Notes: generated by a model not told the origin, from the letters alone. Shown: positions 1 to 9,015, counted from the stretch's first letter. The stretch: DNA of 64,000 nt from CBDBBY01 sp965205055 (GCA_965205055.1 OZ242030.1:3348001-3412000), one strand, 5' to 3'. Program-made: numbers and translations.

Positions 1-115
1 GATGGGGCAGGCCAACGCCATGGCCTATGTGTCGATCCTGCTGTCGATCCTGTTCACGTATTACTTCTATACGAAGCTGATCGCGGCTCGCAGGTACATG
101 GGGGGAGCGGATTGA
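1..115 (+). CDS. Sugar ABC transporter permease, C-terminal end (partial)
   Basis: Only the last ~38 codons are in the window; the gene starts upstream. The visible tail is a hydrophobic segment (YVSILLSILFTYYFY) followed by a short basic cytoplasmic end, as in the last membrane helix of a MalF/UgpA-type permease. The stop codon overlaps the TTG start of the next permease (TTGA), the usual coupling of paired permease genes in carbohydrate uptake (CUT1) operons. The family call rests mainly on this context. Confidence 0.75.
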   Translation, partial: MGQANAMAYVSILLSILFTYYFYTKLIAARRYMGGAD

Positions 116-972
116 GTTCCCGAGCGTTGCAAAAGAGGGCGGGCGAGGCGGCATCCTGGATGCTGACCTTTCTCCTGATGATGATCGTCTGCCTTCCCGG
201 CATGTGGGTGGTGCTGACCGGATTCAGGCCCAATTCGGAAGTGCTCGCCAAACCGGCCGTCTGGATTCCCGAAGTCTTCAATCTCGACAACTTCGCGAAG
301 ATCTTCGGCTTCGGCGCCGAGCAGATCGCGATACCGGTTCCGGCATATTTCACCAATTCGCTCATCATCGCGCTGACGAGCACGGTCGTCGCCCTCCTGA
401 TCGGCATGTCGGGCGGCTACGCGTTCGCCCGCTTCCGGTTCCGGCACAAGAACCGCCTGTTTCTGGGCCTCATGCTGGCAAGAACCGTTCCCGGAATCGC
501 GCTTTCCTTGCCGCTGTTCATGATCTGGAGCCGAATTGGCCTGATCGACGCGAAGCTCGGATTGATCATCGTCTACGTGGCGCTGAACGTCCCGTTCACG
601 ATCTGGCTCATCGACGGCTTCTTCCGGCAGGTTCCGAAGGAGCTGTCCGAAGCGGGGCTGGTGGACGGATGCACCCGATGGCAGGCGTTCTGGAAGATCG
701 AATTCCCGCTGGCGAAGTCGGGCATCGCCGCGGCGGGGATATTCGCGTTCCTGACGTCCTGGAACGAATACGCGCTCGCAAGCCAGCTCACCCGGTCGAC
801 GGACAGCAAGACGCTTCCGGTCGGGCTGATGGATTTCACCGCCCAATTCACCATAGACTGGGCGGGGATGTCGGCGATGGCGGTCATCATAATCGTGCCC
901 GCGCTGGTGCTGACGTTTCTGGTTCAGAAGCATCTGATCGCGGGCCTGACCTTCGGCGGCGTGAAGGGGTAG
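112..972 (+). CDS. Carbohydrate ABC transporter permease (MalG/UgpE type)
   Basis: A 286-aa inner-membrane permease of the binding-protein-dependent sugar uptake family. Several hydrophobic helices are visible, and the cytoplasmic EAA loop that contacts the ATPase lies at about residues 180-200 (EAGLVDGCTRWQAFWKIEFP). The start is TTG, overlapping the previous gene's stop. The ATPase gene follows 3 bp after its stop, so the two permeases and the ATPase are co-translated. Substrate is unknown; the downstream enzymes suggest a deoxysugar or sugar acid such as L-rhamnose or L-fucose (inference). Confidence 0.93.
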   Translation: MSSRALQKRAGEAASWMLTFLLMMIVCLPGMWVVLTGFRPNSEVLAKPAVWIPEVFNLDNFAKIFGFGAEQIAIPVPAYFTNSLIIALTSTVVALLIGMSGGYAFARFRFRHKNRLFLGLMLARTVPGIALSLPLFMIWSRIGLIDAKLGLIIVYVALNVPFTIWLIDGFFRQVPKELSEAGLVDGCTRWQAFWKIEFPLAKSGIAAAGIFAFLTSWNEYALASQLTRSTDSKTLPVGLMDFTAQFTIDWAGMSAMAVIIIVPALVLTFLVQKHLIAGLTFGGVKG

Positions 973-975
973 AGC

Positions 976-2070
976 ATGGCGGAAATCAAGCTTCGGAACG
1001 TCGTGAAGCGGTACGGCAAGACCCAGGTCGTGCACGGCGTGGATCTGGAGATCGGCCACAACGAGTTCCTTGTGCTCGTGGGACCGTCGGGCTGCGGAAA
1101 ATCCACGATACTCCGGATGATCGCGGGGCTGGAGGAGATCACCGGCGGCGAAATCCTGATCGGCCCGAACGTGGTGAACGATCTGCCGCCCCGCAAGCGG
1201 AACATCTCGATGGTGTTCCAGAACTACGCCCTCTACCCCCACATGAACGTGCGCGAGAATCTGGGCTTCGGCCTCAAGATCGCGAAGCTGCCGGAGGACA
1301 CGGTCGCGACGCGGGTCAAGGAAGCCGCCGAGATTCTCGGCATGTCCGACTTGCTGGACAGAATTCCGGCGGAGCTTTCCGGAGGGCAGCGTCAGCGCGT
1401 GGCCATGGGCCGGGCCATAGTCCGCCATCCGGATGCATTCCTGTTCGACGAGCCGCTGTCGAACCTCGACGCGAAGCTGCGCGTGCAGATGCGCACCGAA
1501 ATCAAGAAGCTGCACCAGAAGGTCGAGACGACGATCGTATACGTCACGCACGACCAGGTCGAAGCCATGACGTTGGCCGACCGGATCGTCGTCATCAGGG
1601 ACGGCCGCATCGAGCAGATGGGCACGCCCATGGAAGTGTTCAGCCATCCGGCGAACATATTCGTCGCGAGCTTCATCGGCTCGCCTCCCATGAACCTGCT
1701 TCCTGCCGTCATCCGCGGCGACGCCGTCGCGATCGAAGGCGGAACGATCGTTCCATTGCCGTCGCGGCTGCAAGGATGCGTCGAGAACAAAAGGAATGTC
1801 GTTGTCGGCATCCGGCCCGACGACCTGACTCCCGTCGGCCACGGGATTTCGGAGAGCGGATCCGGTTTCAGGCTCGAGCTGAAAGTCGACTTTGCCGAAC
1901 TGCTCGGCACAGAGGCAATCCTCTATACGCGTGTCGCCGGAAAGGAAGTGCAGGGCAAAATGTTCGATCCGCGCGACATTCCCGAGGGCGAGGCGATGGA
2001 ATTCAACCTCGCAGTGAACAACATGCACCTGTTCGACGCCGAAACGCAAGATGCATTGGACCGAGGCTGA
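976..2070 (+). CDS. ABC transporter ATP-binding protein, UgpC/MsmK family
   Basis: A 364-aa ATPase that powers the upstream permeases. Visible motifs are Walker A GPSGCGKST near residue 36, signature LSGGQRQRVAMGRA near 135, Walker B with D-loop LFDEPLSNLDAK near 157, and the switch histidine in VTHDQVEAM. About 120 residues follow as a C-terminal TOBE/OB-fold regulatory region, typical of CUT1 transporters. Its TGA stop shares a base with the ATG of the next gene (TGATG), so transport and catabolic genes are translationally coupled. Confidence 0.96.
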   Translation: MAEIKLRNVVKRYGKTQVVHGVDLEIGHNEFLVLVGPSGCGKSTILRMIAGLEEITGGEILIGPNVVNDLPPRKRNISMVFQNYALYPHMNVRENLGFGLKIAKLPEDTVATRVKEAAEILGMSDLLDRIPAELSGGQRQRVAMGRAIVRHPDAFLFDEPLSNLDAKLRVQMRTEIKKLHQKVETTIVYVTHDQVEAMTLADRIVVIRDGRIEQMGTPMEVFSHPANIFVASFIGSPPMNLLPAVIRGDAVAIEGGTIVPLPSRLQGCVENKRNVVVGIRPDDLTPVGHGISESGSGFRLELKVDFAELLGTEAILYTRVAGKEVQGKMFDPRDIPEGEAMEFNLAVNNMHLFDAETQDALDRG

Positions 2071-3185
2071 TGGCGACCGTTTCCAAAATCGAGACCTTCA
2101 TGGTCGATCTCGAGCCGAAAGTCGTCCGGACCGACGCGATCCAATCGTTTGTTTCCCAAGAGACGCCGATCGTGCGCGTCACCGACTCCGACGGCGAAAC
2201 CGGCGTCGGCTACTCGTACACGATAGGAACCGGCGGCGCCTCGATCATGAGTCTCTTGAACGAAACTTTGCTGCCGCAGCTTCTGAACTCGGACTCGGAC
2301 CGCATTGAACAGATCTGGCACGAGCTGTTCTTCAAGACGCATGCGACGACGGTCGGTCCGATCACGTCTCTCGCATTGGCGGCCGCGGACACGGCGCTCT
2401 GGGACCTGAAATGCAGAAAAGTCGGTTTGCCGCTCTGGAAGATGGCCGGCGGCATGCGGCGCTCAGTGCCTCTTTACACGACGGAGGGCGGATGGCTGCA
2501 ACTGCCTGCCGAAGCGTTGGCGAAAGACGCCGCCGAAGCGAAAGCGCGGGGTTTCCGAGGGGCGAAGATCAAAATCGGCAAGCCCTCCGAAGCCGAGGAC
2601 CGAGCGCGCTTGAAACTGGTTCGCGAGGCCGTCGGGCCGGAATTCGAGATCATGACCGACGCGAACCAAGCGTTTTCGCTTCCGATCGCGATCCGACGGT
2701 CCCGAATGCTGGCTGAATTCGGTGTGGCCTGGCTTGAAGAACCGCTGCCTGCCGACGATATCGGCGGCCACGCGGAGCTGGCCCGAGGCAGCCAAGTTCC
2801 GATCGCCGTCGGCGAAAGCATGTATTCGATCTCCCAGTTCAAGGACTACCTGCAGGCAGGAGCCTGTTCAATCGTCCAAGTCGACGCGGCCCGCATCGGC
2901 GGCATCACGCCATGGCTGAAGGTCGCGAGCATGGCACAAGCGTTCAACGTTCCGGTTTGCCCGCATTTTCTCATGGAACTCCACGCAAGCTTGGCTTGCG
3001 CGGTGCCGAACGCGCCGCTCGTGGAGCACATCCCTCAGCTCGACGACATCACGCTGTCCGGTCTCGAAGTCCGCGACGGTTGCGCGGTGCCGGCGGATAC
3101 GCCCGGGATCGGCATAGATTGGGATTGGGCGACGATACAGTCGGCAACGGACAAAAGATTCACTGCAACATTCGGAGGAGATTGA
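2070..3185 (+). CDS. Mandelate racemase/muconate lactonizing enzyme family protein, probable sugar-acid dehydratase
   Basis: A 371-aa enolase-superfamily enzyme. It keeps the KxK catalytic motif (GAKIKIG, about residue 165), the metal ligands in TDANQAF, LEEPLP and VGES, and a C-terminal histidine in CPHFLMELH preceded by the aspartate of QVDAARIGG. This is the acid/base layout of the mandelate racemase subgroup, whose members often dehydrate aldonates to 2-keto-3-deoxy acids. The start ATG overlaps the ABC ATPase stop. Neighbours (mutarotase, lactonase, RraA-like protein) favour an L-rhamnonate/L-fuconate-like acid as substrate; the exact acid cannot be read from sequence. Confidence 0.9.
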   Translation: MATVSKIETFMVDLEPKVVRTDAIQSFVSQETPIVRVTDSDGETGVGYSYTIGTGGASIMSLLNETLLPQLLNSDSDRIEQIWHELFFKTHATTVGPITSLALAAADTALWDLKCRKVGLPLWKMAGGMRRSVPLYTTEGGWLQLPAEALAKDAAEAKARGFRGAKIKIGKPSEAEDRARLKLVREAVGPEFEIMTDANQAFSLPIAIRRSRMLAEFGVAWLEEPLPADDIGGHAELARGSQVPIAVGESMYSISQFKDYLQAGACSIVQVDAARIGGITPWLKVASMAQAFNVPVCPHFLMELHASLACAVPNAPLVEHIPQLDDITLSGLEVRDGCAVPADTPGIGIDWDWATIQSATDKRFTATFGGD

Positions 3186-3188
3186 GCA

Positions 3189-3518
3189 ATGGAGCGCATG
3201 GGAATGGTGATCGGCCTGAAAGGCGAGCACATCGACGAATATCGACGCCTGCACGCCGAAACCTGGCCGGAGATTCTGGCGAAGATCAGCGAATGCAACA
3301 TCACCAACTATTCCATCTATCTCAAGGAGCCCGAAAACCTGCTATTCGGCTATTGGGAATACGTCGGCACCGACTTCGCGGCCGACGCCGCGAAGATGGC
3401 GGCAGATCCGAAAACTCAGGAGTGGTGGAAAATCTGCATGCCGATGCAGGATCCGCTGGAAACTCGAAAAGAAGGCGAATGGTGGGCGATGATGGACGAA
3501 ATCTTTCATCATGATTGA
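3189..3518 (+). CDS. rhaM: L-rhamnose mutarotase family protein
   Basis: A 109-aa dimeric alpha/beta-barrel type protein of the RhaM/RhaU family, which interconverts sugar anomers before oxidation or isomerisation. Typical features are a start with a GMVIGLK strand, an H-x-E-x-W-PE pattern (LHAETWPEI), NYSIYL, and a C-terminal WW pair with MDEIFH. Length matches the family (~104-110 aa). It starts 3 bp after the dehydratase stop, and its 3' end overlaps the next gene by 8 bp. Specificity could be L-rhamnose or another deoxysugar. Confidence 0.88.
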   Translation: MERMGMVIGLKGEHIDEYRRLHAETWPEILAKISECNITNYSIYLKEPENLLFGYWEYVGTDFAADAAKMAADPKTQEWWKICMPMQDPLETRKEGEWWAMMDEIFHHD

Positions 3519-4161
3519 TGGACGGATCGAAAGATTCCGCTCGTGCTACACGAGCGTCGTGCACGATGTGATGCGCGCTGCCGGAAAGCTCGACTTCACG
3601 CTGCCGAGCCGGATCAGGCCGCTTCAACCGGAGATGACGCTTTGCGGACCCGCATTCACGATAGAAGGACGGCCTGATTCTGCCGCGGATCCGCATGAAA
3701 CCCTTTTGGCATGGACCGGGCTGCTGTCCAAATGCCCCGAAGGGCATATTTGGACCGCGCAGCCCCACACGAGCGATCTGGCCCAAATGGGCGAGCTTTC
3801 GGCGGAGACTCTCCACAAGAAGGGAGTGCTGGGATGCGTATTGGACGGCGCATTGCGGGACAGCAATTTCATCCTGAAGCTCGGCTTCCCGTGCTGGCGA
3901 ACCCACCATACTCCCAAAGACGTCGTGGGCAGCTGGCTGCCTACGGGAATAAATGAGGGCATCAGGATCGGGGACGTCTTGATCCGCCCGGGCGACTGGC
4001 TGCACGGGGACCGCGACGGGATGGTCCGGGTCCCGGCGGCAGACGTCGACGACATTCTGGAAAAGTCCATCGCGGCAATGGAGACAGAAAACAAGGTGCG
4101 GACCGCGATACTGGCGGGAACGGATCCTCAAGACGCCTACCGGAAATACGGAAAATTCTGA
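3511..4161 (+). CDS. RraA-family protein (HMG aldolase / sugar-acid aldolase-like)
   Basis: A 216-aa member of the RraA/4-hydroxy-4-methyl-2-oxoglutarate aldolase fold. The family's central segment is present: MGELSAETLHKKGVLG followed by VLDGALRD, giving the metal/pyruvate-enolate pocket, and a late HGDRDGMVRVP segment. True RraA regulators of RNase E are ~160 aa; this longer form in a sugar-acid operon is better explained as an aldolase or decarboxylase acting on a keto-acid product of the adjacent dehydratases (inference). It overlaps rhaM by 8 bp and lies 2 bp before the next dehydratase. Confidence 0.85.
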   Translation: MIDGRIERFRSCYTSVVHDVMRAAGKLDFTLPSRIRPLQPEMTLCGPAFTIEGRPDSAADPHETLLAWTGLLSKCPEGHIWTAQPHTSDLAQMGELSAETLHKKGVLGCVLDGALRDSNFILKLGFPCWRTHHTPKDVVGSWLPTGINEGIRIGDVLIRPGDWLHGDRDGMVRVPAADVDDILEKSIAAMETENKVRTAILAGTDPQDAYRKYGKF

Positions 4162-4163
4162 CG

Positions 4164-5273
4164 ATGAAGATTGCCGAGCTTGAAATCCGCTGCTGCAGGT
4201 CGCCTTCCGTCATCGAGGGCCGGTCGATGCGCGACGGAATCACGCAGGACGGCTTGGAGTTCCTGGTCCACACGCTCAAGACCGAATCCGGCCTTGAAGC
4301 TTCGATGTTCGGATTCGCCGGACGTTCCTCGCTCGGGGCCGGGCATTTGGCGGCGTCATCGCTGCGGCCCTTCCTGATCGGGCGCAACGCACTCGACAGG
4401 GAACGCACCTGGCACGATTGGCGGACGGCCGACCGCTGGTGGCATCACCTGCCGATATATTCCTTCGGGCCGGTCGACTGCTGCCTTTGGCTGCTGGCCG
4501 CCACAGCAGCGGGTCAGCCGCTTTGGCGATATATCGGCGCCGCGCGCAACGAAGTGCCGGTCTACGCGTCTTCGCTGGTTCTGGATGATCCCGCCGCCTA
4601 TGCCGACGAAGCACTCGCGGTCAAGGCTGCAGGAATGAAGGCATACAAGATTCACCCGCCGGGCAAGTCTCTCGAAGAGGACATCGACATCCACAGGTCG
4701 GTCCGGCAAGCCGTCGGCGAAGAATACACGCTGATGTCCGATCCTGTAGCGCCTTACACACTGGAGCAAGCCGTTCGCCTCGGTCGCGAACTGGAAGCCA
4801 TGAACTACAAGTGGCTGGAGGAGCCGCTTCCGGACGAGAACTTCAGCGCACTGAAGGAGCTCACAAGAGTGCTCGACATTCCGGTCGTCGGGGTCGAAGT
4901 GCTGGCGAAGCACCCGTATTCCGCAGCGGAGTGCATTGCCGCGCGGGTTGTGGACGCGGTTCGCGCCGACGTCTCTTGGACCGGCGGCGTGACGGGCACG
5001 CTGAAGACCGCGCGTCTGGCGGAAGCGTTCCACATGAACTGCGAAATTCACACGGCGATCTTCCACCCTCTTGAAATGGTGAATCTGCATGTGAACGGCG
5101 CAGTGAACAACAGCACCTATTTCGAGCTGCTTTGGCCGATGGAAAAATTCGAATTCGGGCTCGCGGAACCGCTCCCTGTGGCCGACGGCGTCGCAAGGCT
5201 ACCGGGAACGCCCGGGCTGGGCGCGGATCTGGATTGGGATTTCATCGAAAATTGCACGATTGCGAAGGTCTGA
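4164..5273 (+). CDS. Enolase-superfamily (mandelate racemase-like) sugar-acid dehydratase
   Basis: A 369-aa second enolase-superfamily enzyme of the operon, clearly diverged from the one at 2070-3185. In place of KxK it has KxH (AYKIHPPG, about residue 155). Metal ligands are D in LMSDPVAPY, E in WLEEPLPDEN and E in VGVEVL, and the C-terminal acid/base region is EIHTAIFHPLEM. Two different dehydratases in one operon imply two acid substrates or two steps. It starts 2 bp after the RraA-like gene. A 168-bp gap with no recognisable gene follows before the lactonase-like gene. Confidence 0.87.
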   Translation: MKIAELEIRCCRSPSVIEGRSMRDGITQDGLEFLVHTLKTESGLEASMFGFAGRSSLGAGHLAASSLRPFLIGRNALDRERTWHDWRTADRWWHHLPIYSFGPVDCCLWLLAATAAGQPLWRYIGAARNEVPVYASSLVLDDPAAYADEALAVKAAGMKAYKIHPPGKSLEEDIDIHRSVRQAVGEEYTLMSDPVAPYTLEQAVRLGRELEAMNYKWLEEPLPDENFSALKELTRVLDIPVVGVEVLAKHPYSAAECIAARVVDAVRADVSWTGGVTGTLKTARLAEAFHMNCEIHTAIFHPLEMVNLHVNGAVNNSTYFELLWPMEKFEFGLAEPLPVADGVARLPGTPGLGADLDWDFIENCTIAKV

Positions 5274-5441
5274 AGCCGATGCGGAAACCGAACTGATTTG
5301 ACTGAAAGGATGGAGACGCGTTTCGCGAAGCCTTTCCGGCAACGGGCCGCAAGCAATCGCGCGAAGCGACGATCCCCTCCGCAAGCTGCCTGAAACAGAA
5401 TGACGATCAGATGACATCATATACGCAAGGAGGATGTTGAG

Positions 5442-6293
5442 ATGACAGAACTGTTGGATACCCACCAGCACTTGGTTTACCCGGATGTCGCCGGATACGG
5501 ATGGACGGACGGCATTCCCGCGCTGGCGAACAAGTCGTTTTCGCTGGACGATTACAAGTCGCTGACGGCCGGAAAGGAAGTTTCCGGGACCCTGTTCATG
5601 GAGGCCGGCGTCGACGATCCGGACTACAAGGCCGAGGCGCGGTTCGTGGCGGATCTGGCAAAAAACCCGGAAAGCGGAATACGGGGCATCATCGCCTCGT
5701 GCAGACCGGAATCCGACGACGGGTTTTCCGAGTGGCTCGACGAAGGCGATGACTTGAATGTTCTTGCCTACAGGCGCGTATTGCATGTCGTGGACGACGG
5801 CGTTTCGACGACGGAGACATTCAGGCGCAACGTCCGCAAGATCGGCAGTCGCGGGAAAGTATTCGATCTTTGTTTCGCAGCAAGGCAACTGCCGGTCGCG
5901 ATCGATCTCGCCAAGGCGTGCGACAACACCGAGTTGGTTCTGAATCATTGCGGCGTTCCGGACATCGCGGGCGGCGGATTGGATCCATGGCGCGAGCACA
6001 TCGGCAAGATTTCGGAATTACCTAACGTCAACTGCAAGCTGTCGGGCGTTCTCGCCTATTGCGCGCCGGGGAACGCTACGCTCGAAGCGATCAATCCGTA
6101 TGTCGAGCATGTGTTCGACAAGTTCGGGAGCGGTCGCATCGTTTGGGGAAGCGATTGGCCGGTCGTCAATCTGGCGAACGGGTTGCCGGATTGGCTGGAG
6201 GTCACGCAGAAGATCCTTTCGAAACTTTCCGAGGACGAACGCACCGCGATCGGTTCTGGTAACGCCAGAAGGACCTATAAAGTAAAGGCTTGA
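5442..6293 (+). CDS. Amidohydrolase family protein, probable sugar lactonase (COG3618 type)
   Basis: A 283-aa TIM-barrel hydrolase of the L-fuconolactonase/L-rhamnonolactonase-like amidohydrolase group. Metal and catalytic motifs are visible: DTHQHL at the N-terminus, VLNHCG (about residue 168), NCKLSG, and WGSDWPV (about residue 232) with the late aspartate. A strong ribosome site (AAGGAGG) ends 8 bases before the ATG. It would open the lactone made by a sugar dehydrogenase, feeding acid to the two dehydratases. No obvious 1-dehydrogenase lies next to it in this operon. Confidence 0.88.
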   Translation: MTELLDTHQHLVYPDVAGYGWTDGIPALANKSFSLDDYKSLTAGKEVSGTLFMEAGVDDPDYKAEARFVADLAKNPESGIRGIIASCRPESDDGFSEWLDEGDDLNVLAYRRVLHVVDDGVSTTETFRRNVRKIGSRGKVFDLCFAARQLPVAIDLAKACDNTELVLNHCGVPDIAGGGLDPWREHIGKISELPNVNCKLSGVLAYCAPGNATLEAINPYVEHVFDKFGSGRIVWGSDWPVVNLANGLPDWLEVTQKILSKLSEDERTAIGSGNARRTYKVKA

Positions 6294-6319
6294 CCGCTAT
6301 AAATCTGAATTTATGTCCT

Positions 6320-6341
6320 GCTCGGTCGAAGCAAACCGAGC
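6320..6341 (+). terminator. Hairpin after the sugar operon, possible terminator
   Basis: A perfect 7-bp stem (GCTCGGT/ACCGAGC) with an 8-base loop lies 27 bp after the lactonase stop. There is no clear T-run after it, so a factor-independent terminator role is only suggested. Confidence 0.35.
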
Positions 6342-6533
6342 GTTCGTAGTTCGTGGTCCTCGGAGCGCCACAAAAGAGTTGCATTGCGCTGGTAGGAAGG
6401 CCTCCAGCAGATCATTCGAATGGTCTGCGAATCGGCTTTACACAGGGTCGCAAAAACCGACCGTGACATGCCTCAGTGACCCGAGAATACTAACTATTTG
6501 AATCAAAACACAAATTCTGACGACTGACATGAC

Positions 6534-6563
6534 TTGCGGCCAGCGTGAATCAGGGGATATTAA
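6534..6563 (+). promoter_or_regulatory. Possible sigma-70 promoter for the HTH/nuclease gene
   Basis: TTGCGG, an 18-base spacer and TATTAA end about 33 bases before the start of the AT-rich gene at 6596. Spacing and the -10 box fit, the -35 box moderately. The rest of the 6294-6595 gap shows nothing else I can name. Confidence 0.35.
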
Positions 6564-6595
6564 TAGAGCCGTGTGACAACGGCGAGGTGAGTTAA

Positions 6596-8104
6596 GTGAA
6601 ATCCATCGAAAATATACTTGACGAGATCGGACCATCAATCTCTTCTAGCGTAGCAGCCGAGCTAGCCGGCAGGTGCAAAATTTCACACGACGCCGCCCGC
6701 CAACGCCTATCCAGAGCAGTCAGAGCAAACAGTACAGTTAAGCGATGCAACTACCAACTCTTTTCCAAGCACGAAGCCTTCGTTTTTCTTGAGTCCCAGT
6801 ACAACACCGAAAGGTACTGGACAAATTTGTTACGTGACCTGAGAGACAAAAACACCGTTTATGCCTGCGCCTTAGATGGAATTGCGGCTCGAGGCGGAAT
6901 TGTAAAAACAACTGAATTCGCCGTAATTAGCGGTGCACCAATTGCATTAAAAAAGCAAGTTTCGGTAAGCCGAGTTAAAGAAACCTTGATTAATATTGAA
7001 GCAATTACAGAGGAATATGAAGAAGGATTAGGTGACTTCCTTGTAATAAATTCACAGATAGCAAGTGCGCTGACGAGTATTGCTCACATTAAGGCAATAA
7101 ATAGGGTAGAATGTATCATTCTGGAAGAGCTTCGCGAATGGCTAAAGAAAAATAATCTTGGCAGCTACGAGAAGATAACGATTCGTGGCGAAAAAAAGAC
7201 TTTAAAGGTGGGGCAATTTAAATTCGATTTAACAGCACCGTGTTATTTGCGTCCTTTACGGGGACAAAAAATTGATCATGGGTTTGTTGCAGCTGATGTC
7301 TTTGCAAGCGGATGGTTGGAGTTTAGTCAAATAAAATATTTTCTTCGAAAAATCGAAATGTACGAGAAAACTTCAAACAGTGGTAAATTATATCCTATCT
7401 TACTGGCAAACGGATACGACAACAAAGCCTTTCAAGAAGCCAAAAGAGTCGGCATAATGGTTACAACAATAGGAAATCTATTCGGAATAGCGGTAGCTCA
7501 AGCAATAAATAATTTGGTAGAAACACTTACCAGTGTGATTTCAGCTTCTTCAGTAGATCAAGGTAAATTGGATAACTTATTGAATAGCCTAAGTAAAATG
7601 GACGGACGGATGGGCAATATGCGAGGTATTTTATTTGAGCTAATTTCTGCATATATTGCGAATCACGAATACGGCGGGCAAATTAGTGTTGGCGTTTCAC
7701 ACACACACAGGAGGAAAAATCAAAAAACCGACTTAGATGTAGTTTGTATAAAAGGTGGGAACTCGGTTACCATAATTGAGTGCAAGGGTAAGGGTCCAAG
7801 TGGAGAAGTTTCGTTGACAGAGATCGAGTGCTGGCTCAAGAGAATCCCAGTTATGCTCGATTATATAAGGTGCAGACCAGATCTATATGATAGAGAAGTA
7901 TCATGCGAAATATGGACCTCAGGTAGGTTTAGTTTAGACGCTTTGGGGAAACTTAATTTCGAAAATGAGAATCGAAAAAGTCGACGAATTGCGTGGAAAG
8001 ATGGAAATGATGTACGAAAAATTGCTATAAAAAATAAACTAGCTACCATTGTTAGAGCGTTGGACGAACATTTTATTAAGTACCCGTATATGAGACTACG
8101 GTAG
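6596..8104 (+). CDS. HTH and PD-(D/E)XK nuclease-like protein, possible defence gene
   Basis: A 502-aa protein I do not recognise as a named family. The first ~50 residues look like a winged/HTH region (SSSVAAELAGRCKISHDAARQ). The C-terminal third carries a PD-(D/E)XK-type signature: a basic stretch, then D near residue 379 (TDLDVV) and ExK near 395 (IIECKGKG), followed by a conserved-looking EIECWLKR helix. Start is GTG. The gene is far more AT-rich than the sugar operon before it and is followed by IS debris, which points to horizontal gain. A DNA-targeting defence or mobile-element function is inference. Confidence 0.6.
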   Translation: MKSIENILDEIGPSISSSVAAELAGRCKISHDAARQRLSRAVRANSTVKRCNYQLFSKHEAFVFLESQYNTERYWTNLLRDLRDKNTVYACALDGIAARGGIVKTTEFAVISGAPIALKKQVSVSRVKETLINIEAITEEYEEGLGDFLVINSQIASALTSIAHIKAINRVECIILEELREWLKKNNLGSYEKITIRGEKKTLKVGQFKFDLTAPCYLRPLRGQKIDHGFVAADVFASGWLEFSQIKYFLRKIEMYEKTSNSGKLYPILLANGYDNKAFQEAKRVGIMVTTIGNLFGIAVAQAINNLVETLTSVISASSVDQGKLDNLLNSLSKMDGRMGNMRGILFELISAYIANHEYGGQISVGVSHTHRRKNQKTDLDVVCIKGGNSVTIIECKGKGPSGEVSLTEIECWLKRIPVMLDYIRCRPDLYDREVSCEIWTSGRFSLDALGKLNFENENRKSRRIAWKDGNDVRKIAIKNKLATIVRALDEHFIKYPYMRLR

Positions 8105-8394
8105 CTTGAGTTATCAATGAAAAAAATTATTTTTTGAAGACTTGAAGCTATATCCCGAAAATGGAGTGCATTAGGGATCGGAATTAGAGCGGCATTCACT
8201 CAAGTGAATCCGGTTTAATTCGGGAATCCTCTTTTCTGTTCTGATTAGGTTTTTTGCCCGTATTTTGGAAGGGTATGGATGGATACCGTAGCTCAACCGC
8301 AATTCCAACCCACTTCGTGCGCGACGGTTTCAACGAGACTATCTGCGAACGCTGTCGGGTGTTCTGCAGTCTAATTCACCACTTCGACGGGCAT

Positions 8395-8602
8395 GCGGCA
8401 TCCGTGCATAAGATACGCGGAAGGGCTCGGCTAAGCTGGAATTGACATGTTGGCCGTTAGCTTCGGCGACAGCTAAGACGACGCTTTGGCCGAAACCGTC
8501 ATCGGACTGGTCAAGGCGGAGGTCGTCAATCACCTCAATTCGTTGAAAACGGCTGGACACCTCGATTGGGAAGCCCTGAAATGGTTGCACTGGTACAACT
8601 AG
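8395..8602 (+). pseudogene. IS3-family transposase OrfB, C-terminal remnant
   Basis: Read on the + strand, the segment gives the end of an IS3 OrfB: (Y)DDALAETVIGL, KAEVVNH, then DWEALKWLHWYN. A TAA stop sits where the conserved tyrosine of GDSYDDALAET should be, and no N-terminal half remains. The 8105-8394 stretch before it and 8603-8887 after it show no gene I can support. Confidence 0.7.
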
Positions 8603-8887
8603 GGGAGGGTGCGTCTCATGATTCTTGGCAAGCAACTACTGCTCGCTCGAAACACCGAGCCCAAGCGACACGCGAGATCGTGGAACCGACTCAACCCGAA
8701 AAACATGAAACGCGCCTACGCCGTAATCGGACACCGCGCCAAAGCGCAAAACAAACTTCACCAAAAAACTCACATGGTCGGCTTTTGACCGCCCGCCCCC
8801 GACCATGAAACGGGTTCCGGGGCGTCCTCGCGCTCCGGGTGGCGATTTCCTGCGGGATCGTCGATGATGAGCGGCGCAAGCGGAGCC

Positions 8888-8974
8888 AACGCTCTGACCG
8901 CCTTCAAATGCCGCATCGAAAACAATCGTTGGGCCGAATGTCCTGACCGGATGGTCTGTCGCACGGCCGTCCGC
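8888..8974 (+). repeat. Stray copy of the 57-kb repeat unit
   Basis: This ~85-bp segment aligns with the middle of the tandem repeat unit at 56921-57680, best with the copy at 57300-57385. A core of about 25 bases is identical (ATCGAAAACAATCGTTGGGC). The copies are in the same orientation, 48 kb apart. Nature unknown. Confidence 0.6.
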
Positions 8975-9015
8975 CCAGATAAAGGGACGCGCCCCATATC
9001 CGTCGGCTCAGCCTT

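Noticed and set aside
67..2049. 660-codon minus-strand open frame opposite the ABC transporter genes
   Set aside because: It mirrors the GC-rich third positions of well-supported + strand genes, is rich in His/Arg/Asp, and matches no family.
204..2069. Upstream extension of the dehydratase frame giving a 993-codon reading
   Set aside because: The first 622 codons overlap the permease and ATPase genes in another frame; the real gene starts at the ATG at 2070.
7696..7720. CACACACACAGGAGG inside the 6596 gene as another AC-repeat template or CRISPR-like signal
   Set aside because: It is in a solid coding frame (VSHTHRRK) far from the RT genes. No CRISPR-type direct repeats with spacers were seen anywhere in the window.
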